Source: Hanleya hanleyi
Taxonomy: Eukaryota; Mollusca; Polyplacophora; Lepidopleurida; Hanleyidae
Assembly: GCA_036873755.1 (NCBI GenBank)
Contig: JAVTVY010020569.1
Location: 1 to 64,000 of the forward strand
Length of the DNA: 64,000 nt
Direction: 5' to 3'
Shown here: piece by piece, positions 37,498 to 49,713 of the stretch
Layout of the letters: each line of letters starts with the position of its first letter
Numbering within the stretch: the first letter of the stretch is position 1
The notes under the pieces: model-generated
What the model saw: the letters and a program-made list of their open reading frames with translations, nothing else
The model's database searches: none
Told to the model about the DNA's origin: nothing
Program-made: the position numbers and the translations under genes

Positions 37498-38897
37498 GAC
37501 GAGGTTGGATGGAAAAGTGCAAGGATGGTCTCACCCTTGTATATTGAACCCGCACTTTTTCGTATTGAAACCTCGCTCTTTCGGCTTTTCGTCAACTGCA
37601 CAAAAAGTCGGAAGTGCGTGGTTTTGATACGAAATCTCATTATTTCCACATTTTGATCCACTGAAAAATGTCGAAAGTGTGAGAACGAGAGTCGAAAGGG
37701 CAAGAACGGGAATGGTCGCATCCGGCTTCCATACTCTGGTTATGTTTGTGACATTATATTTCTAGAGCGTCAGCCATAGATACACATAGTTACACAAACA
37801 TGCCCCATTTAACATCGTGGTAGGCATAGTCAATATGAATGAATAGGTGTTCTGTGTTCACGGCTGTACATGTAGGTGTATACTGAGCTGTGACGTAGGC
37901 ATACAAATGCCTTGCCTGTTTGTGTCCTTGTTGATTGTGTTTCCTAAAATTACTTGAGGTTTTCAAAGATTAAAACGGGAAATCCCATAGCACCTCATCT
38001 GTTTAGCTATGACTAGCTACATGTATGGACAAGCTCGACTGGGGTTTGGCACCAGGGAAGATCCACGATATGTTATAGACCGCAGTTTTGTGTCGCGACC
38101 TAAGGCACTCGCAAACTAGTGGTCTATGATAACATCCTCTAGAAATATAAAGGGAAAAAAAATCCTGGGTTTTTAGGCATACATGCAGATAGGTATACCT
38201 TATCTATACTATTAAAAGAGCCGGCCTGAAATGTCTGTCTGTGTGTCTGGCTGTCACAGATAGTACACCCTTGCAAGTGGTTTAGAGCCACCAAACTTGG
38301 TACACATATACCACGAAAGAATACCTACATGATGTACCATATTAGCGTCAGATTCAACATTCAGTAGCTAGCCATGTCCAAATTGTTTTCCCATATGTTC
38401 TGAGTATATAAATACGACTGACCATTTGGAACCATTGGATAGTGTACATGTACATATAGGCTGTACACAGTATATACATACGGTACTAGCTAAATACTTG
38501 GCATCAGTTTCAAAAGTCATTGGTTAGCCATTGTCCATAAATATTTCCTCTGCCTATCTTCACGAATATAGTAGTTTTTCTATGAATACATCGCAGAGCG
38601 ATACAGTGCACAATGTAAGATATAGCCTACTTAGAAACGCTCCTGATGGATAGCTAGGCTACGTTACCAACTGCTGACAAAGGCCTTTCGACTGCTAATT
38701 CTCACAGATAGTGTCCGTTAATACCCTTGCAAGTAGTTTAGAGCTGCCAAACTTGGTACACATGTACTAGGGGACAATACCCAAATGATGGTACTATTAG
38801 TTCCGCTATCCACCGCTAGGGGTTGGATAGGTAACTGCCATCTGAATAATCAAGTATTTTGCTAACTGGCCTTGATCTATTTCTTTCAAGGTCATAT
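37498..38897. other. Repeat-rich flank of the LTR element
   Basis: No gene. Two ~95-bp related segments (38,262-38,350 and 38,703-38,800) share ACCCTTGCAAGT.GTTTAGAG and CCAAACTTGGTACACAT. Near 38,868 the sequence matches the tandem repeat right of the LTR element at 43,880-44,150, so the LTR element appears inserted into that repeat. Confidence 0.45.
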
Positions 38898-39622
38898 TGT
38901 CATGGTATTGTAGTCTATTATTAGACATTGTGGATGTTTCTGGAATATGAAGCTGATGCAAGCTTGTTTGCGTACTATTATGTGAGTCAACCACTTAGAG
39001 CTTTCTGGAAGACTATTGTAACTTGTATCTAGGTCAGATGATGCGGTAATGCAGTGTATTCTAGAAGCTTCTTGATTGGTAGAATGGCCTGGAATTCCTC
39101 ATAGAGTATAAATATGAATCACTCAGTCATTCAGCAGGGAATTCAAACTGGCTTTTATGTGGGTCTGTTATATACTGTGTTACTATCTAGATTTTACCTT
39201 TGCCTGTAACTACGGACTGCTGGATTATTTACTCCTGTGTATTAACTTTTGGCTGCTGCATAACATACGCTATTTGTTAACGGCTATTGGATTATGGATT
39301 ATCTTTGGATTATGGACGCGGATATTCTCTAATGGACGACGGCTGGATTATGAATGACGGACTAGACGCTTGTAATTGGATATTGGACATTTACTGTGGC
39401 TGTGTACAACTGAGCAGTGTTGGATTACCATTATACAGAAGCGTGATTTGGCTCGTCAATAAGTACTGTAAAGTGCGTACGGGTATAGCACTATAATTCA
39501 CACATCTATTTGTTGTACTAACCTTACTTAAATTGTATATGATTTTAGTATTTTAAATAAATATTTTATTGTTAATCCTTGACTTCACATGTCTTTCTGT
39601 TACGGTAAAAGCTGACGTAACA
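38898..39622 (+). repeat. 5' LTR of Gmr1-like element
   Basis: Starts TGTCATGG and ends ACGTAACA. Homologous to 43,139-43,784 except for an extra ~89-bp Penelope-derived stretch at 39,291-39,379 that is bracketed by ATTGG. Confidence 0.85.
39291..39379 (+). mobile_element. Penelope-like 3' tail inside the 5' LTR
   Basis: TTTGGATTATGGACGCGGAT and AATGGACGACGGCTG match the ends of the Penelope-like copies at 20,271 and 49,100. The other LTR lacks it. ATTGG on both sides may be a target duplication. Confidence 0.6.
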
Positions 39623-39849
39623 GAAATTGGGGGCCTGGCGTCCGGGAGTATTTGTTTACATTATTGATCACCTGGCAGCTTTGCAACATAGTTCTAAATT
39701 GATACAGCTTTACAACATTTTCTAAATTTGTTAAGTCAGGGAGTACGCTATCAGCATGTCCCAGCACAGTTTGCCTTAAAGCCTAGTCAGGAGGTATTCA
39801 ACGAAGTACGCAAAGAGGGTTTGTTCGCGCTGTGTAAAGTCCTACAAAT

Positions 39850-40800
39850 TAAAGTTAAAATATCTTGAAGAAAGCAAGAAATTAAGAAACTCATTATTAA
39901 ACATTTTGTTAGCAAACAACTTTGGGATGAAAGTGATTTTGATTTAACTGAGGAAACAGCTGATGATTTGGAAATAAGGAAATTAGAATTGCAACATCAG
40001 CTGGAATTATAGAAATTAGAATTAGAGAGAGAAAGGGAAGAAAGACAGTTTCAGTTAGAGAGAGAAAAAATTAGAGAAAGAAAGAGACAAAGAATTAGAG
40101 AGAGAAAGGTTAGAAAAAGAGAGAAAGAGAAAGAAAGACAGTTTCAGTTAAAAATGAAGCATATGGAATTACAGTCGCAAACAAGTCCTCCTGCACATGC
40201 ACCTGTACAATCACAATCAAAATTTGATGCGGTTCGTCAAATACGTCTCGTCCCAGCATTTCAGGAAAACGAAGTTGATAATATTTTCTGCATTTTGAGA
40301 AAATTGCTGAAAATTTAAACTGACCAAAAGAAAATTGGAGTTTACTTCTTCAAATTGTTTTGGTCGGAAAGGCAAGGGACATTTACACTCAATTGACGGT
40401 AGTGCATGCATCAAATTATGATACAGTAAAGGATTGAAAACTTAAAGGTTATGAATTAGTTCCTGAAGCCTATAGACAAAAGTTTCGTAGTTGTGAAAAA
40501 ACCCTCTCAGCCTCGTGTAGAAATTGCTCGTTCAAAAGAACAGTTATTTGATAGGTGGTGTGCCTCGGTTAAAATTGACAACAACTTTGAAAGCCTCCCC
40601 CCAGATTATGCTGGTGGAGGAATTTAAAAGGTGTATCCATGGTGATATTAGAACATTTCTTGATGAAAAGAATGCCAACACTTTAGATCAGGCAGCACGT
40701 TTTGCTGACGAATACGCTCTGACACACAAATTATCATTTGTCAATGCTGTTAAGCCAAGTTCATTCCAGTCTCTCAAGTTAAAGTTCTTTTTCATGGCCT
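39850..40800 (+). pseudogene. Gag capsid region, SCAN-like, broken
   Basis: After a glutamate/arginine-rich coiled-coil-like stretch (about 39,960-40,150), frames encode words typical of the SCAN-like gypsy capsid: YELVPEAYRQKFRSCEKT, then RTFLDEKNANTL and ADEYALTHKLSFVNAVKP. The frame changes several times and contains stops. Gag would form the retroelement particle. Confidence 0.65.
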
Positions 40801-40834
40801 AAAAATTTAACCCCAGTTTCAAAGGTCAAACACA

Positions 40835-41590
40835 ATGTCTCAGTCAACCACTTTTAACACTCAAAATAAGTCTCCCGTTTGCAATTATTGTAAGAAGGAA
40901 GGCTGCTTAATGGCTAATTGTTTTAAATTGAAAAGAAAACAACAGGAGCAAGCCTTTCAGAAACCCAGTGGTTTCTTCTCTTCAAGACCTATACCCAAGC
41001 AGGTTAGTGACGTTCTTAGTGTATATGACGTTAAGATGGCCAGGGACACTGTTCCGGTTAGTTCTATCAAGGATAAGGTTGACAGTTTTTTCAAATTCTG
41101 TTATGGAGATATTTGAACCATTTATCCGCAATGGTTTTGTGTCACTTTCTAGTGATTTGTCTAATGCTACTCCTGTGAAGATTTTGGGAGACACGGGCGC
41201 GTCCCAGTCTCTTTTGTTGGCAGATACTTTGCCGTTTTCTGACTCTTCATCTGCAGGCAGTAATGTCCTGATTAAAGAGATTCTGTAAATTATACACCCG
41301 TTCCGCTCCATAACGTTCATCTGTCTTCCGACTTGATTTCTGGGCCTGTTACGGTGGGTATTAAAGGTAGTTTACCGTTTGAGGGTGTTCAATTACTTCT
41401 TGAAAATGATCTTGCGGGAGATAAGGTCGGGATTAACCTGATGTTAACTGACAAGCCTTGTTTGGATCAGATCCATGATCCAGTTGAAGACGAAATTCAA
41501 AGTTTGTATCCTGCTTGTGCAGTTACTAGAGCCATGAGTAAATTGGCTGAGGAGTCTGAAGTCTTAAAGATGACGTCATCGATGACGTTT
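40835..41590 (+). pseudogene. Gag zinc knuckle and aspartic protease, broken
   Basis: CNYCKKEGCLMANC at about 40,881 is a CCHC-type zinc knuckle whose histidine position reads Cys. About 300 bp on, LGDTGASQSLLLADTLPF is the DTGA active-site motif of a retroviral-type aspartic protease. A linker follows to about 41,596. Three frames are needed. Confidence 0.7.
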
Positions 41591-41607
41591 GTTTAGCCGA
41601 TACTTTC

Positions 41608-43000
41608 GTGTGTTTAAATGATGAGGCTGATAGGCCACATTTTGATAGCAAATTGGAATGTTCTAATGACAAAATTTCAAAATCACGGCTGGTTAATCAA
41701 CAGCATAGTGACAAGGACATTTCCAAGTTGTTTGACCGGGAAGTAGATAAGTGTGATGTAACTCAAGAGCCTGTGTGTTACTTTTCTAAGAATGGTGTAC
41801 TTATGCGCAAATGGCGACCGCCAGCTGTGTCACCTGATGATGAGTGGGCAGTTAAGTATCAGATTGTAGTACCAAATTCATATCGTTCAGATATCCTCAG
41901 ACTAGCCCATGAAACACCTCTTTCAGGCCATTTATGTGTTAATAAAACATATTACAAAATTCTAAATCATTTCTATTGGCCAAATTTAAAGAAAGATATT
42001 ACGGAATTTTGTAGGTCAGGCATTTCCATCATAGCTCTCTAGATTTGTATCTAATACCGCTTATGCCGGTGCTAGGGGCCGTGTGGTCATATCATCCAAG
42101 TTGCCACATGAACAGGTAAAATAAAAGCGTACCCGAGATACAACACATATCAAGAATCGTTAGATTCTTGGTATGTGCTTTAGAATAGGTTAACCGGAAG
42201 ACTATACTGTGAAGTCATGTGGCTCTGTCAGTATGTCGGCACCTCTTCCCACTTCCCTTATATGTGTTGTAATTTTTACCTGTATATGGCGAGATTCTGC
42301 TGGTGGACGTTTCGTCCCCGAGGCCCGCCCCTTATACAGACCTTTTGGTCTTTGATTTTTGTTGGCATTTGTGGGAAGTTGATGCTGGGTCGACATCGGG
42401 TCTTACAGACTAGTCTTTTGTGTTAAATGCTGTCATTTTCATCTGACGACGATACAGCTCACCAATCTCCAGTGTAAGAGTTGTCACAGCGAAACAGCTC
42501 ACCAATTACCAATATACGAGTTGTCAGAGCATTTTCATCATAGCTCTCTAGATTTGTATCTAATACCGCTTATGCCGGTGCTAGGGGCCGTGTGGACATA
42601 TCATCCAAGTTGCCACATGAACAGGTACAATAAAAGCGTACCTGAGATACAACACATATCAAGAATGGTTAATCGGAAGACTATATTGTGAAGTCATGTG
42701 GCTCTGTCAGTATGTCGGCACCTCTTCCCACTTCCCTTATATGTGTTGTAATGGCACACATGCCAAATGGTAGGAAAACCAAGCCAAACCATACCAAAGG
42801 CCACTCTACAACCAATCCCTGCATTTGAGGAACCATTTAGTAGGGTGATTATAGATTGTGTTGGTCCATTACCAAAAACAAAGTCGGGCAATCAATACAT
42901 GTTAACAGTCATGTGTGCTTCAACCAGGTTCCCTGAGGCCACTCCTTTACGGAATATTAAGGCAAAAACTATTGTTAATGCCTTAGTTAAGTTAAGTCAC
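41608..43000 (+). pseudogene. Integrase, interrupted
   Basis: The zinc-binding H2C2 domain (LAHETPLSGHL, YWPNLKKDITEFCRS) ends at about 42,020, where a 730-bp insertion breaks it. It resumes at 42,753 with the HTCQMVGKP continuation and the core domain (VIIDCVGPLPKTKSGNQYML, first catalytic Asp). The sequence stops at about 43,000, before the remaining catalytic residues. It would insert the cDNA, but this copy cannot function. Confidence 0.75.
42020..42752 (+). mobile_element. Two tandem type-X Penelope-related fragments in integrase
   Basis: Two similar ~220-240-bp copies (about 42,031-42,272 and 42,535-42,752) share CTAATACCGCTTATGCCGGT, GGGGCCGTGTGG and CTTATATGTGTTGTAAT. Intervening DNA has repeated CAGCTCACCAAT. 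They resemble the 3' part of the Penelope elements and the fragment at 16,082. Confidence 0.6.
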
Positions 43001-43138
43001 AATCAAAGCGTGACTGAGATACATCATTCTTCAGATGACGACTTTACAACGAATATTATATGGATTAAGAATACTGATCAGCGATACGGATTTTATATTT
43101 TTGGATCATCATGATGTCTTGCCGGCATCATTGAAAAG
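43000..43138 (+). mobile_element. Penelope-like 3' fragment before the 3' LTR
   Basis: CACAATCAAAGCGTGACTGA through TTGCCGGCATCATTGAAAA matches 20,035-20,170 and 48,880-49,018. It joins directly to the 3' LTR and replaces the expected RT-RNase H region and polypurine tract. Confidence 0.7.
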
Positions 43139-43784
43139 TGTCATGGTGTTGTAGTCTATTATTAGACATTGTGGATGTTTCTGGAATATGGAGCTGACGC
43201 AAGCTTGTTTACGTACTATTATGTGAATCAACCACTTAGAGCTTTCTGGAAGACTATTGTAACTTGTATCTACATGTATGTCAGATGATGCGGTAATGCT
43301 GTGTATTCCAGAAGCTTCTTGATTGGTAGAATGGTCTGGAATTCCTCATAGAGTATAGATAGCAATCACTCAGTCATTCAGCAGGGAATTCAAACTGGCT
43401 TTTATGTGGGTCTGTTATACTGTGTTACTATCTGGATTTTACCTTTGCCTGTACCTACGGACTGCTGGATTATTTACTCCTGTGTATTAACTTTTGGCGG
43501 CTGCATAACATACGCTATTTGTTAACGGCTATTGGGTATTGGACATTTACTGGGACTGTGTACAACTGAGCAGTGTTGGATTACAGAAGAATGATTTGTG
43601 CGCGTCAACAAGGACTGTAAAGTGCACACCGTTATAGCATTGAACAGTAAGACTATATTTCACACATCTATTTGTTGTACTAACCTTACTTAAATTGTAT
43701 ATGATTTTAGTATTGTAAATAAATATTTGATTGTTAATCCTTGACTTCACACGTCTTTCTGTTACGGTAAAAGCTGACGTAACG
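43139..43784 (+). repeat. 3' LTR of Gmr1-like element
   Basis: Starts TGTCATGG and ends ACGTAACG, with the last base changed relative to the 5' LTR. AATAAATATTTGATTG near 43,720 may serve polyadenylation. Confidence 0.8.
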
Positions 43785-44269
43785 ATATACTGTTTATTAG
43801 GATATAACATAAATAGATATAGCTAGGCTTTCCAAATTGATACTATGTATACATCTGGCGATGGTCTAGAGGAGTGCTGAAGATGAATGCCCTTGACCTA
43901 TTTTATCCAGGTCAGATTCTATTTAGTATGATATTTATGAAGGATTAGATCTACATTGTCCAAATTCATACCACATATGCCTGGACCTGAAGTCTATTGA
44001 ATATCACCGACCTTGACCTATTTTCTAAAGGTCAAGTCCTGTATGTCAAGTCTACGATCTCCGAATTCATGTTCCATATGCGATTAATTTAGAATAGACC
44101 AGCAAATTTATTGAAGACAACAGAACTTGATCTATATTTCCAAGATAAAATTACTTGATTTCATTATATATATAGAAGAGCAGAAGAGAATATATAGAGC
44201 TAAGAATTTGGTCATGCTCTACAAAAGCCTCCATGCAATACGAGAACTTAATGTGGAATATGCGGTAAT
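43785..44269. repeat. Diverged ~115-bp tandem repeat
   Basis: Three units share CCTTGACCTATTTT or CTTGATCTATATTTCC, AGGTCA and AAATTCAT..C.CATATGC (43,890, 44,010 and 44,125). Left-flank relatives near 38,868 indicate the LTR element inserted into this repeat. Confidence 0.5.
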
Positions 44270-45360
44270 GTGATCAAGTGGTTAGAAAGTTATTTGAACA
44301 TCAGATTCCAGAGAGTAGTACTTATTGGAATCGAGTCAGAGTCATTACGTATCCACACTGGTGTTCAACAAGGATTCAGTCCTGGGACCACTCCTTTTCG
44401 TCCTGTTTATCAATGACCTGCCCAGGAATCCTCAACAATATACGCATATTTGCGGAAGACACCTGTTTATTTATCATTTTTGATCAACTCACTATCACTC
44501 TTCCCAGCATTAACCATGACCTAGGTTCCATATAACTGAATAGGTCTCTCAGTGGTTAGTTGACTTTAATGCTTCCAAAACTATCTTCATTTTGATATCG
44601 AGGCGACTACATCAATCTTCGGTTGATATCTTCAACAATAACCCGGTGAGTAGTTCAATGAACCAAAACATCTAGAGCTGACACTCAACAATATGGCTAT
44701 TTGGCACGACCACATAGAGAACTTAATATTTACAACACATCGTAAACTATCAATTCTGAGGGACTTGAAGTATTTGTTGGACAGAAAAAAGCCTTGAACT
44801 TATATACAAAAGTTTTATCAGACCAAGTTAAGAATATGCCGATATTGTTTGGGATCATGATATAGACAACATCGTAGTTAACAAATTAGAGGACACACAG
44901 AAAGAATCCCTGTGAGTGATTACTGGCCTCGCAAGGAGCTGTTCATCAGAAAATTTGTACACTATGTCCGCGGTTTCAAATTGTTATCAGCCAGACGACA
45001 TATGCATAGTATTGTTATGCTATATAAAATAGTTAATGGTATGGCCCCTGTTACATTGAATAGACACCTTTCTCCACTCGCACGTGACAGAAATAGATAT
45101 AATATACATCATGTTGAGCAAATCACACCACAACTGTGCCGCGCTTTTTCGGCGGTTCGTTTTCCCAGCTACTGTTCGCGACTGAAATATGCAACCCGTA
45201 CCGTGAGGAACTCGGCTAGCCGTCCACAGTTCAAACACCATTTAGTAAAAATGATTCCCAAACCTATCCCCTCTCTTTGGGATTACATTATCCCAATGAC
45301 ACAAAACCTACTACTTTGTCGAGAACTTTTTCTTCCAATGTCCCATCTGTGACATCATCA
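44270..45360 (+). pseudogene. LINE fragment, RT end and 3' region
   Basis: The plus strand has traces of GVQQG.S.G..PF in the RT, then an open frame 44,912-45,352 with LLSARRHMHSIVMLYKIVNG and FSAVRFPSYCSRLKYATRTV, like the C-terminal tail of CR1/L2-group LINE polymerases. Frameshifts lie upstream. No clear 3' tail. Confidence 0.6.
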
Positions 45361-46159
45361 TAGAGGCCATCTTCGCTGGAACCAAAGATATAGTGTGGCA
45401 AGTTTCAGTTTCCTAGTCGCAAACCTAAAGAAAATCATGAAGCTATTCGGATGTTATTTTTTCCAATAATATTTCCCCTTAGATGTTCTTTTGGGGGTCA
45501 TAGGGCTTCACATAGCCCAGAGCAAGGGGCATTCCTTCTGATATTGTTCTGTATACCTCAAGTGTTGGATGTGCCAAGTTTGGTGCTTTGGACCAGCATG
45601 TCACGATCTTTTTGTTAAGCCACCTCATTACAAGTCTTAAATCACGACACAAGCTTGCGGTCTTCAGATATATCGTGGATCTGCCTCCGAGCCCAGGTTT
45701 TCCGTTAACGATAAGCTTTCAAGGCGACGTGTTTACCCTAATTATCGCCTTTTGAGTCACTATAATATGTTGAAGGTCCACAGAAAAGAACCAAATCGTT
45801 TTCCAGGCTCCTATGCATTTTGTATTGACGACAAACGAACCTTGTTGAAATGTCATCGATGCTCATGAATCCTGGTGCTCGTGCAGCACGGTTGGTTTTG
45901 GATACATTTGCTGTAATTGGAAGCTAAAGACTCATTCATATATAAAACGAAAGTGATTCGGAAATTGAAATTTCTCTATATTTTCACTTTAGGATCGCCA
46001 ATGGTGACCACTGATCCTCTGAGAGAAATTTAAGATTTAACGTCTCCTTCAGCAATATTTCGGCTATATAGCGACGATCAAAATTCTAATAATTCCAACA
46101 AAAACAAGTTAATAACCCAGCAATCTAGAAGTAACCAACACAACACATCAAATAAAACA
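45361..46159. other. No recognised gene
   Basis: AT-rich, short frames only. Confidence 0.4.
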
Positions 46160-48110
46160 CGTACATACATCACAATTTATACAACAAACCAATTTCTCTC
46201 AAATAACCTAAAATACAGTCTTCTTTCACCCGACTAAATAGATCGCCTAAAGTAGCTGCTTGATCAACAGAATTTCTTACAATCTTAAAATCTATACAGT
46301 CGATCAGAATATGTTTCACTGCGAGATCTTCGTGGCATGGAATACACCTTGGGGCTGGTTCTTTTAGCAAATGTTCGTGAGTTAATCGTGTATCGTCGAT
46401 TCTACATCGCCTGATCATGGCTTAATCGACACGTTTCTGGCTGATCAGATGAGTATATCCTACAGTTTTTTTAACTCGTGAAGTTTGTTATTATCCACAG
46501 CATCCCATAAAGATTGAAAAAGCTTTCTCACATACGCACAGATAGAGGGTCTGAAATCCACCAGGATCAACTTCATTATCTAGGGTTGCCTTGTCAGCTT
46601 CATTATTTGATGCCAACGTGGCTAGGCAACCAACAAAACACATCAATCTGTTGATCAAATCTGCGATCATATAACTGTAGAATGTTCAAGATGGTGGGAT
46701 GAGTTGAATTTCCACTCTTAATCGCTTGAAGGCATGACAGTGCATCTGAGAATATGACATATTTTCCTCATATATTAGACCCAATACCCTCTAAAGCTGA
46801 CAATAGAGCTATGGCTGGGAAAATCGAACTTTTACTTGGAAGTCGACAGGTTTTAGTTTCGGAACTAAAGATGTGCTACTCTCTCATCATCTTTAGAACC
46901 ATCTGCATAAATAGCTTGATGCGATCTGTATTTTTCTCTCAATAGACCAAATTCTTGTCTATACACGAAATGGCTCATTATATGTCATTATATTTCGTCA
47001 TTGTAATATCTACCTCTGGTCTGGCTAACTGCCATGGTGAAACTGACAAGTGCTTGTTAGGTAAAATTTGACTAAGGGTAGTAAGCTGCTACAATGTGTG
47101 GTTTTTACGAATTCCAACAGGTTTCTTTAAATACAAATCCACGTATTGAGGGTTGGAAACAGTTATATGCAGGATTTGAGCGATTAGATCGCAATTTTGT
47201 GATATATTGCAGTGCTAGTTTAATTCTTCGAAGTTCTGAAGGAGATTCATCTGCTTCGACATTCGAGCTTTCTTTGGGTGATGTTTTGAACGCCCCGAGG
47301 CAAAGTCTTATTTGTTGATAGAGAATAGGATATAGCTTTGCCAAGTTTGACTTGCTTGCATCGTTGGAAACAACGGACCCATAATGAAGCTTTGAATGAA
47401 CAAGTGATCGATATAAATCTGATGTAAATACTGGATCTTTGTGCTGGAAATACTTTCTACAAAAGTGTATACAATTTGTCTTAGCTCTTGAAACCATTTT
47501 CTAGACACCATTTCTGAATTCTATTTAGATAAACTTATAATGTTCTCTCAATATTATGTGTACTCTTTCCACTACACGATATGTTGAAATCATCTACAAA
47601 TAGTGAACCATCAATTGATTTATTCAAAACTGCAGCTAAGCTGTTGATCGTAATACTAAACAGAGGAGTAGACAATTAATACCTTGCTATGGGACACCTT
47701 GATCTTGATCGAAATGATCAGACATGGTTGTACCCAACCAAACTTGAAATTGTCTATCATTCAGAATGCTGGATATAAAAATGGGTGAACGGCTTTTTAA
47801 TCCCATAGTATGAAGGTCTTATAAAATCCCATATTTCCAAGTACTATCGAATGCTTTTTCTGAATAATAATCATAATTAAAAAAATAAAAACCATGTACA
47901 TTCTTCGCGAAAGCATTCTTGACATAGGAATCTAATCTAACTAAATGGTCAATGGTACTTCTAATTTTACGGAAACCAGCTTGAATATCAGTGAGTTTCT
48001 TCTCGGTTTCAAGGTACCGGATAAGGCATTCATTTATTATACGTTCAAGTGAATGACTGAGAGTTTCGTCAGAGGAGAGCCGAAATATCATTTTCATAAA
48101 AACGCCTATT
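46160..48110 (-). pseudogene. Jockey-type LINE, decayed
   Basis: Minus strand. The RT region (48,097-47,819) has LERIINECLIRYLETEKKLT, IQAGFRKIRSTIDHLVRLDS and EKAFDSTWKYGIL, typical of Jockey-clade polymerases. The 3' part (46,418-46,170) has RRCRIDDTRLTHEHLLK and CIPCHEDLAVKHILIDCIDF, the usual Jockey C-terminus with its cysteine/histidine residues. The middle, including an RNase H-like region, has many breaks. Confidence 0.75.
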
Positions 48111-48251
48111 TAGAATGAAATGATACTTTTCAAGCTGTTAACTGAGAATGTTGGCTGATGAAAAATACAAAAACATTATGGAACTATTGGAATGGAAATC
48201 ATTCACAAATTCATGTCATTAATACACGGGGTTAGTTTGTCATTCAATATT

Positions 48252-49180
48252 CCGCCGTCGTCCATTAAACAATTTCCGCGTTCATAATCCAAAGACCTAT
48301 ACCATATTCAAAGCCCGTTCCTTCTCATTCACCAAACGCTATATAGACGATCTTCTCGCTGTGGATAATCGCTATATAAATGATGCAGTGAAGGATATAT
48401 ATCAACCTTCACTGGATTTGAAGGAAACTACAGATATCCTTACCGGCACTGCATATTTAGATCTTTATCTCTATAAAAAGGAAGCAGGCCTTCTCTCTCG
48501 TCCACTTTATGACAAGAGATGATTACAATTTCGACATCGTAAATTATCCCTTTCTGGACAGTAATATTCCGTGGGACCTGCATATGGCGTATACATATCT
48601 CGCCTAGTAGCATTTGCTAGATCCTGTGTTAAATGAGATGATTTTAATCAACGCCACGAAACATTATTGCAGAAACTTATAAAACAGGGCATACCACCAA
48701 GCGCCTCACTCAAAGTTTCTAAAATTTGGCGATACATATCGCATGCTGATAGCAATATACGAGCATAGCGTGCAAGATCTATGGCGTTACATTTCGCAAC
48801 TTGTGTCTAATTCCGCTTAACCCGGGGCCGTATGGACCCATGTACTTCAAGATTCTCATCGTGCTCATATGAACAGTCACAATCAAAGCGCGACTGAGAT
48901 ACATCATTCTCTAGATTACGACATAACATGGAATATCATATGGATTAAAAATACTGATCAGCGATACAGATTTGATATTTTTGGAACATCATGATGTCTT
49001 ACCGACATCATTGAAAACTGTTGACCGCTTCTCTCTTGCAGGAAACTAGCCTATCCCTTTTTGAATTTGATGCTAATGCTGTTATATGGAATATGGAAAA
49101 GGTCTTTGGATTATGGACGCGGATATTCTTTAATGGGCGACGGCTGATTTATGAATGACGGACCAAACGATTGTAGCTTA
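48252..49180 (+). mobile_element. Second Penelope-like element, 5' truncated
   Basis: This copy begins with an inverted terminal stretch (CCGTCGTCCATTAAACAATT, then CGCGTTCATAATCCAAAG), enters the RT at about 48,303, and keeps RYIDDLLAV with the catalytic Asp pair. Thumb and 3' region follow, ending with AAAGGTCTTTGGATTATGG and GGCGACGGCTG, the inverse of its beginning. Frameshifts occur after 48,525. Terminal inverted repeats are known for Penelope-like insertions. Confidence 0.7.
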
Positions 49181-49184
49181 TAAA

Positions 49185-49670
49185 GTAATACAATCTGATC
49201 GCGCGCCTCTATATGTGAGCCGACTCTAGAAGTGTTCAAATGTATCAACAAGTTAAACCCGTCTTACCTACACGAAATGTTTCAAATCAAACATTCCATT
49301 TCATACTCGAGGGGAGACAATAAGGCAGAGTTGCCTCGTTCCAACAAAATGAGCTTTGGCTACAAATCCCTTACATATTTTGGTGCCAAATTATGGAAGT
49401 CTCCCGAACGGCAGGAGGGAAACGTACCCCTATCTGAATTAATGGGCTTAATCAGCAAATGAAGTGGTGATATCCACCTACTGCAGGCTCTGAATCTGTA
49501 TGCATATGTTGCTGTTTGTTCCTTTTCTTTTTTTGCTTTTATTTACTACTGTAGTTTTGTTGTCACTTTTAATAAAATCTTTCATGTAGTCGGCCGATAG
49601 CCGTCGTGCTAGTGTTTATTGTAATATATATATTCCGACTTTAAATAAAGATTATTGTATTGTATTCAGG
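49185..49670 (+). pseudogene. LINE 3' end fragment
   Basis: The open frame 49,232-49,462 (FKCINKLNPSYLHEMF, YSRGDNKAELPRSNKMSFGY, GAKLWKSP) resembles a LINE polymerase C-terminus. AATAAA at 49,643 is followed by ATTGTATTGTATT, a short repeat tail. Confidence 0.6.
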
Positions 49671-49713
49671 TCCTTCTGGAATATTGCTAAATAGAAATGA
49701 GTAGTTACCTTTT

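Larger units (their letters stand above)
38898..43784 (+). mobile_element. Decayed Gmr1-like Ty3/gypsy LTR retrotransposon
   Basis: LTRs lie at 38,898-39,622 and 43,139-43,784, with a likely 4-bp target duplication ATAT. A TGGGGGCCTGGCG-like primer site follows the 5' LTR. Internal order is gag (SCAN-like capsid and zinc knuckle), aspartic protease, then integrase, with no reverse transcriptase or RNase H between protease and integrase. That order and the SCAN-like capsid match Gmr1-type elements, where integrase precedes RT. After the integrase core, the rest has been replaced by Penelope-like sequence. Stops and frameshifts make it inactive. Confidence 0.75.
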
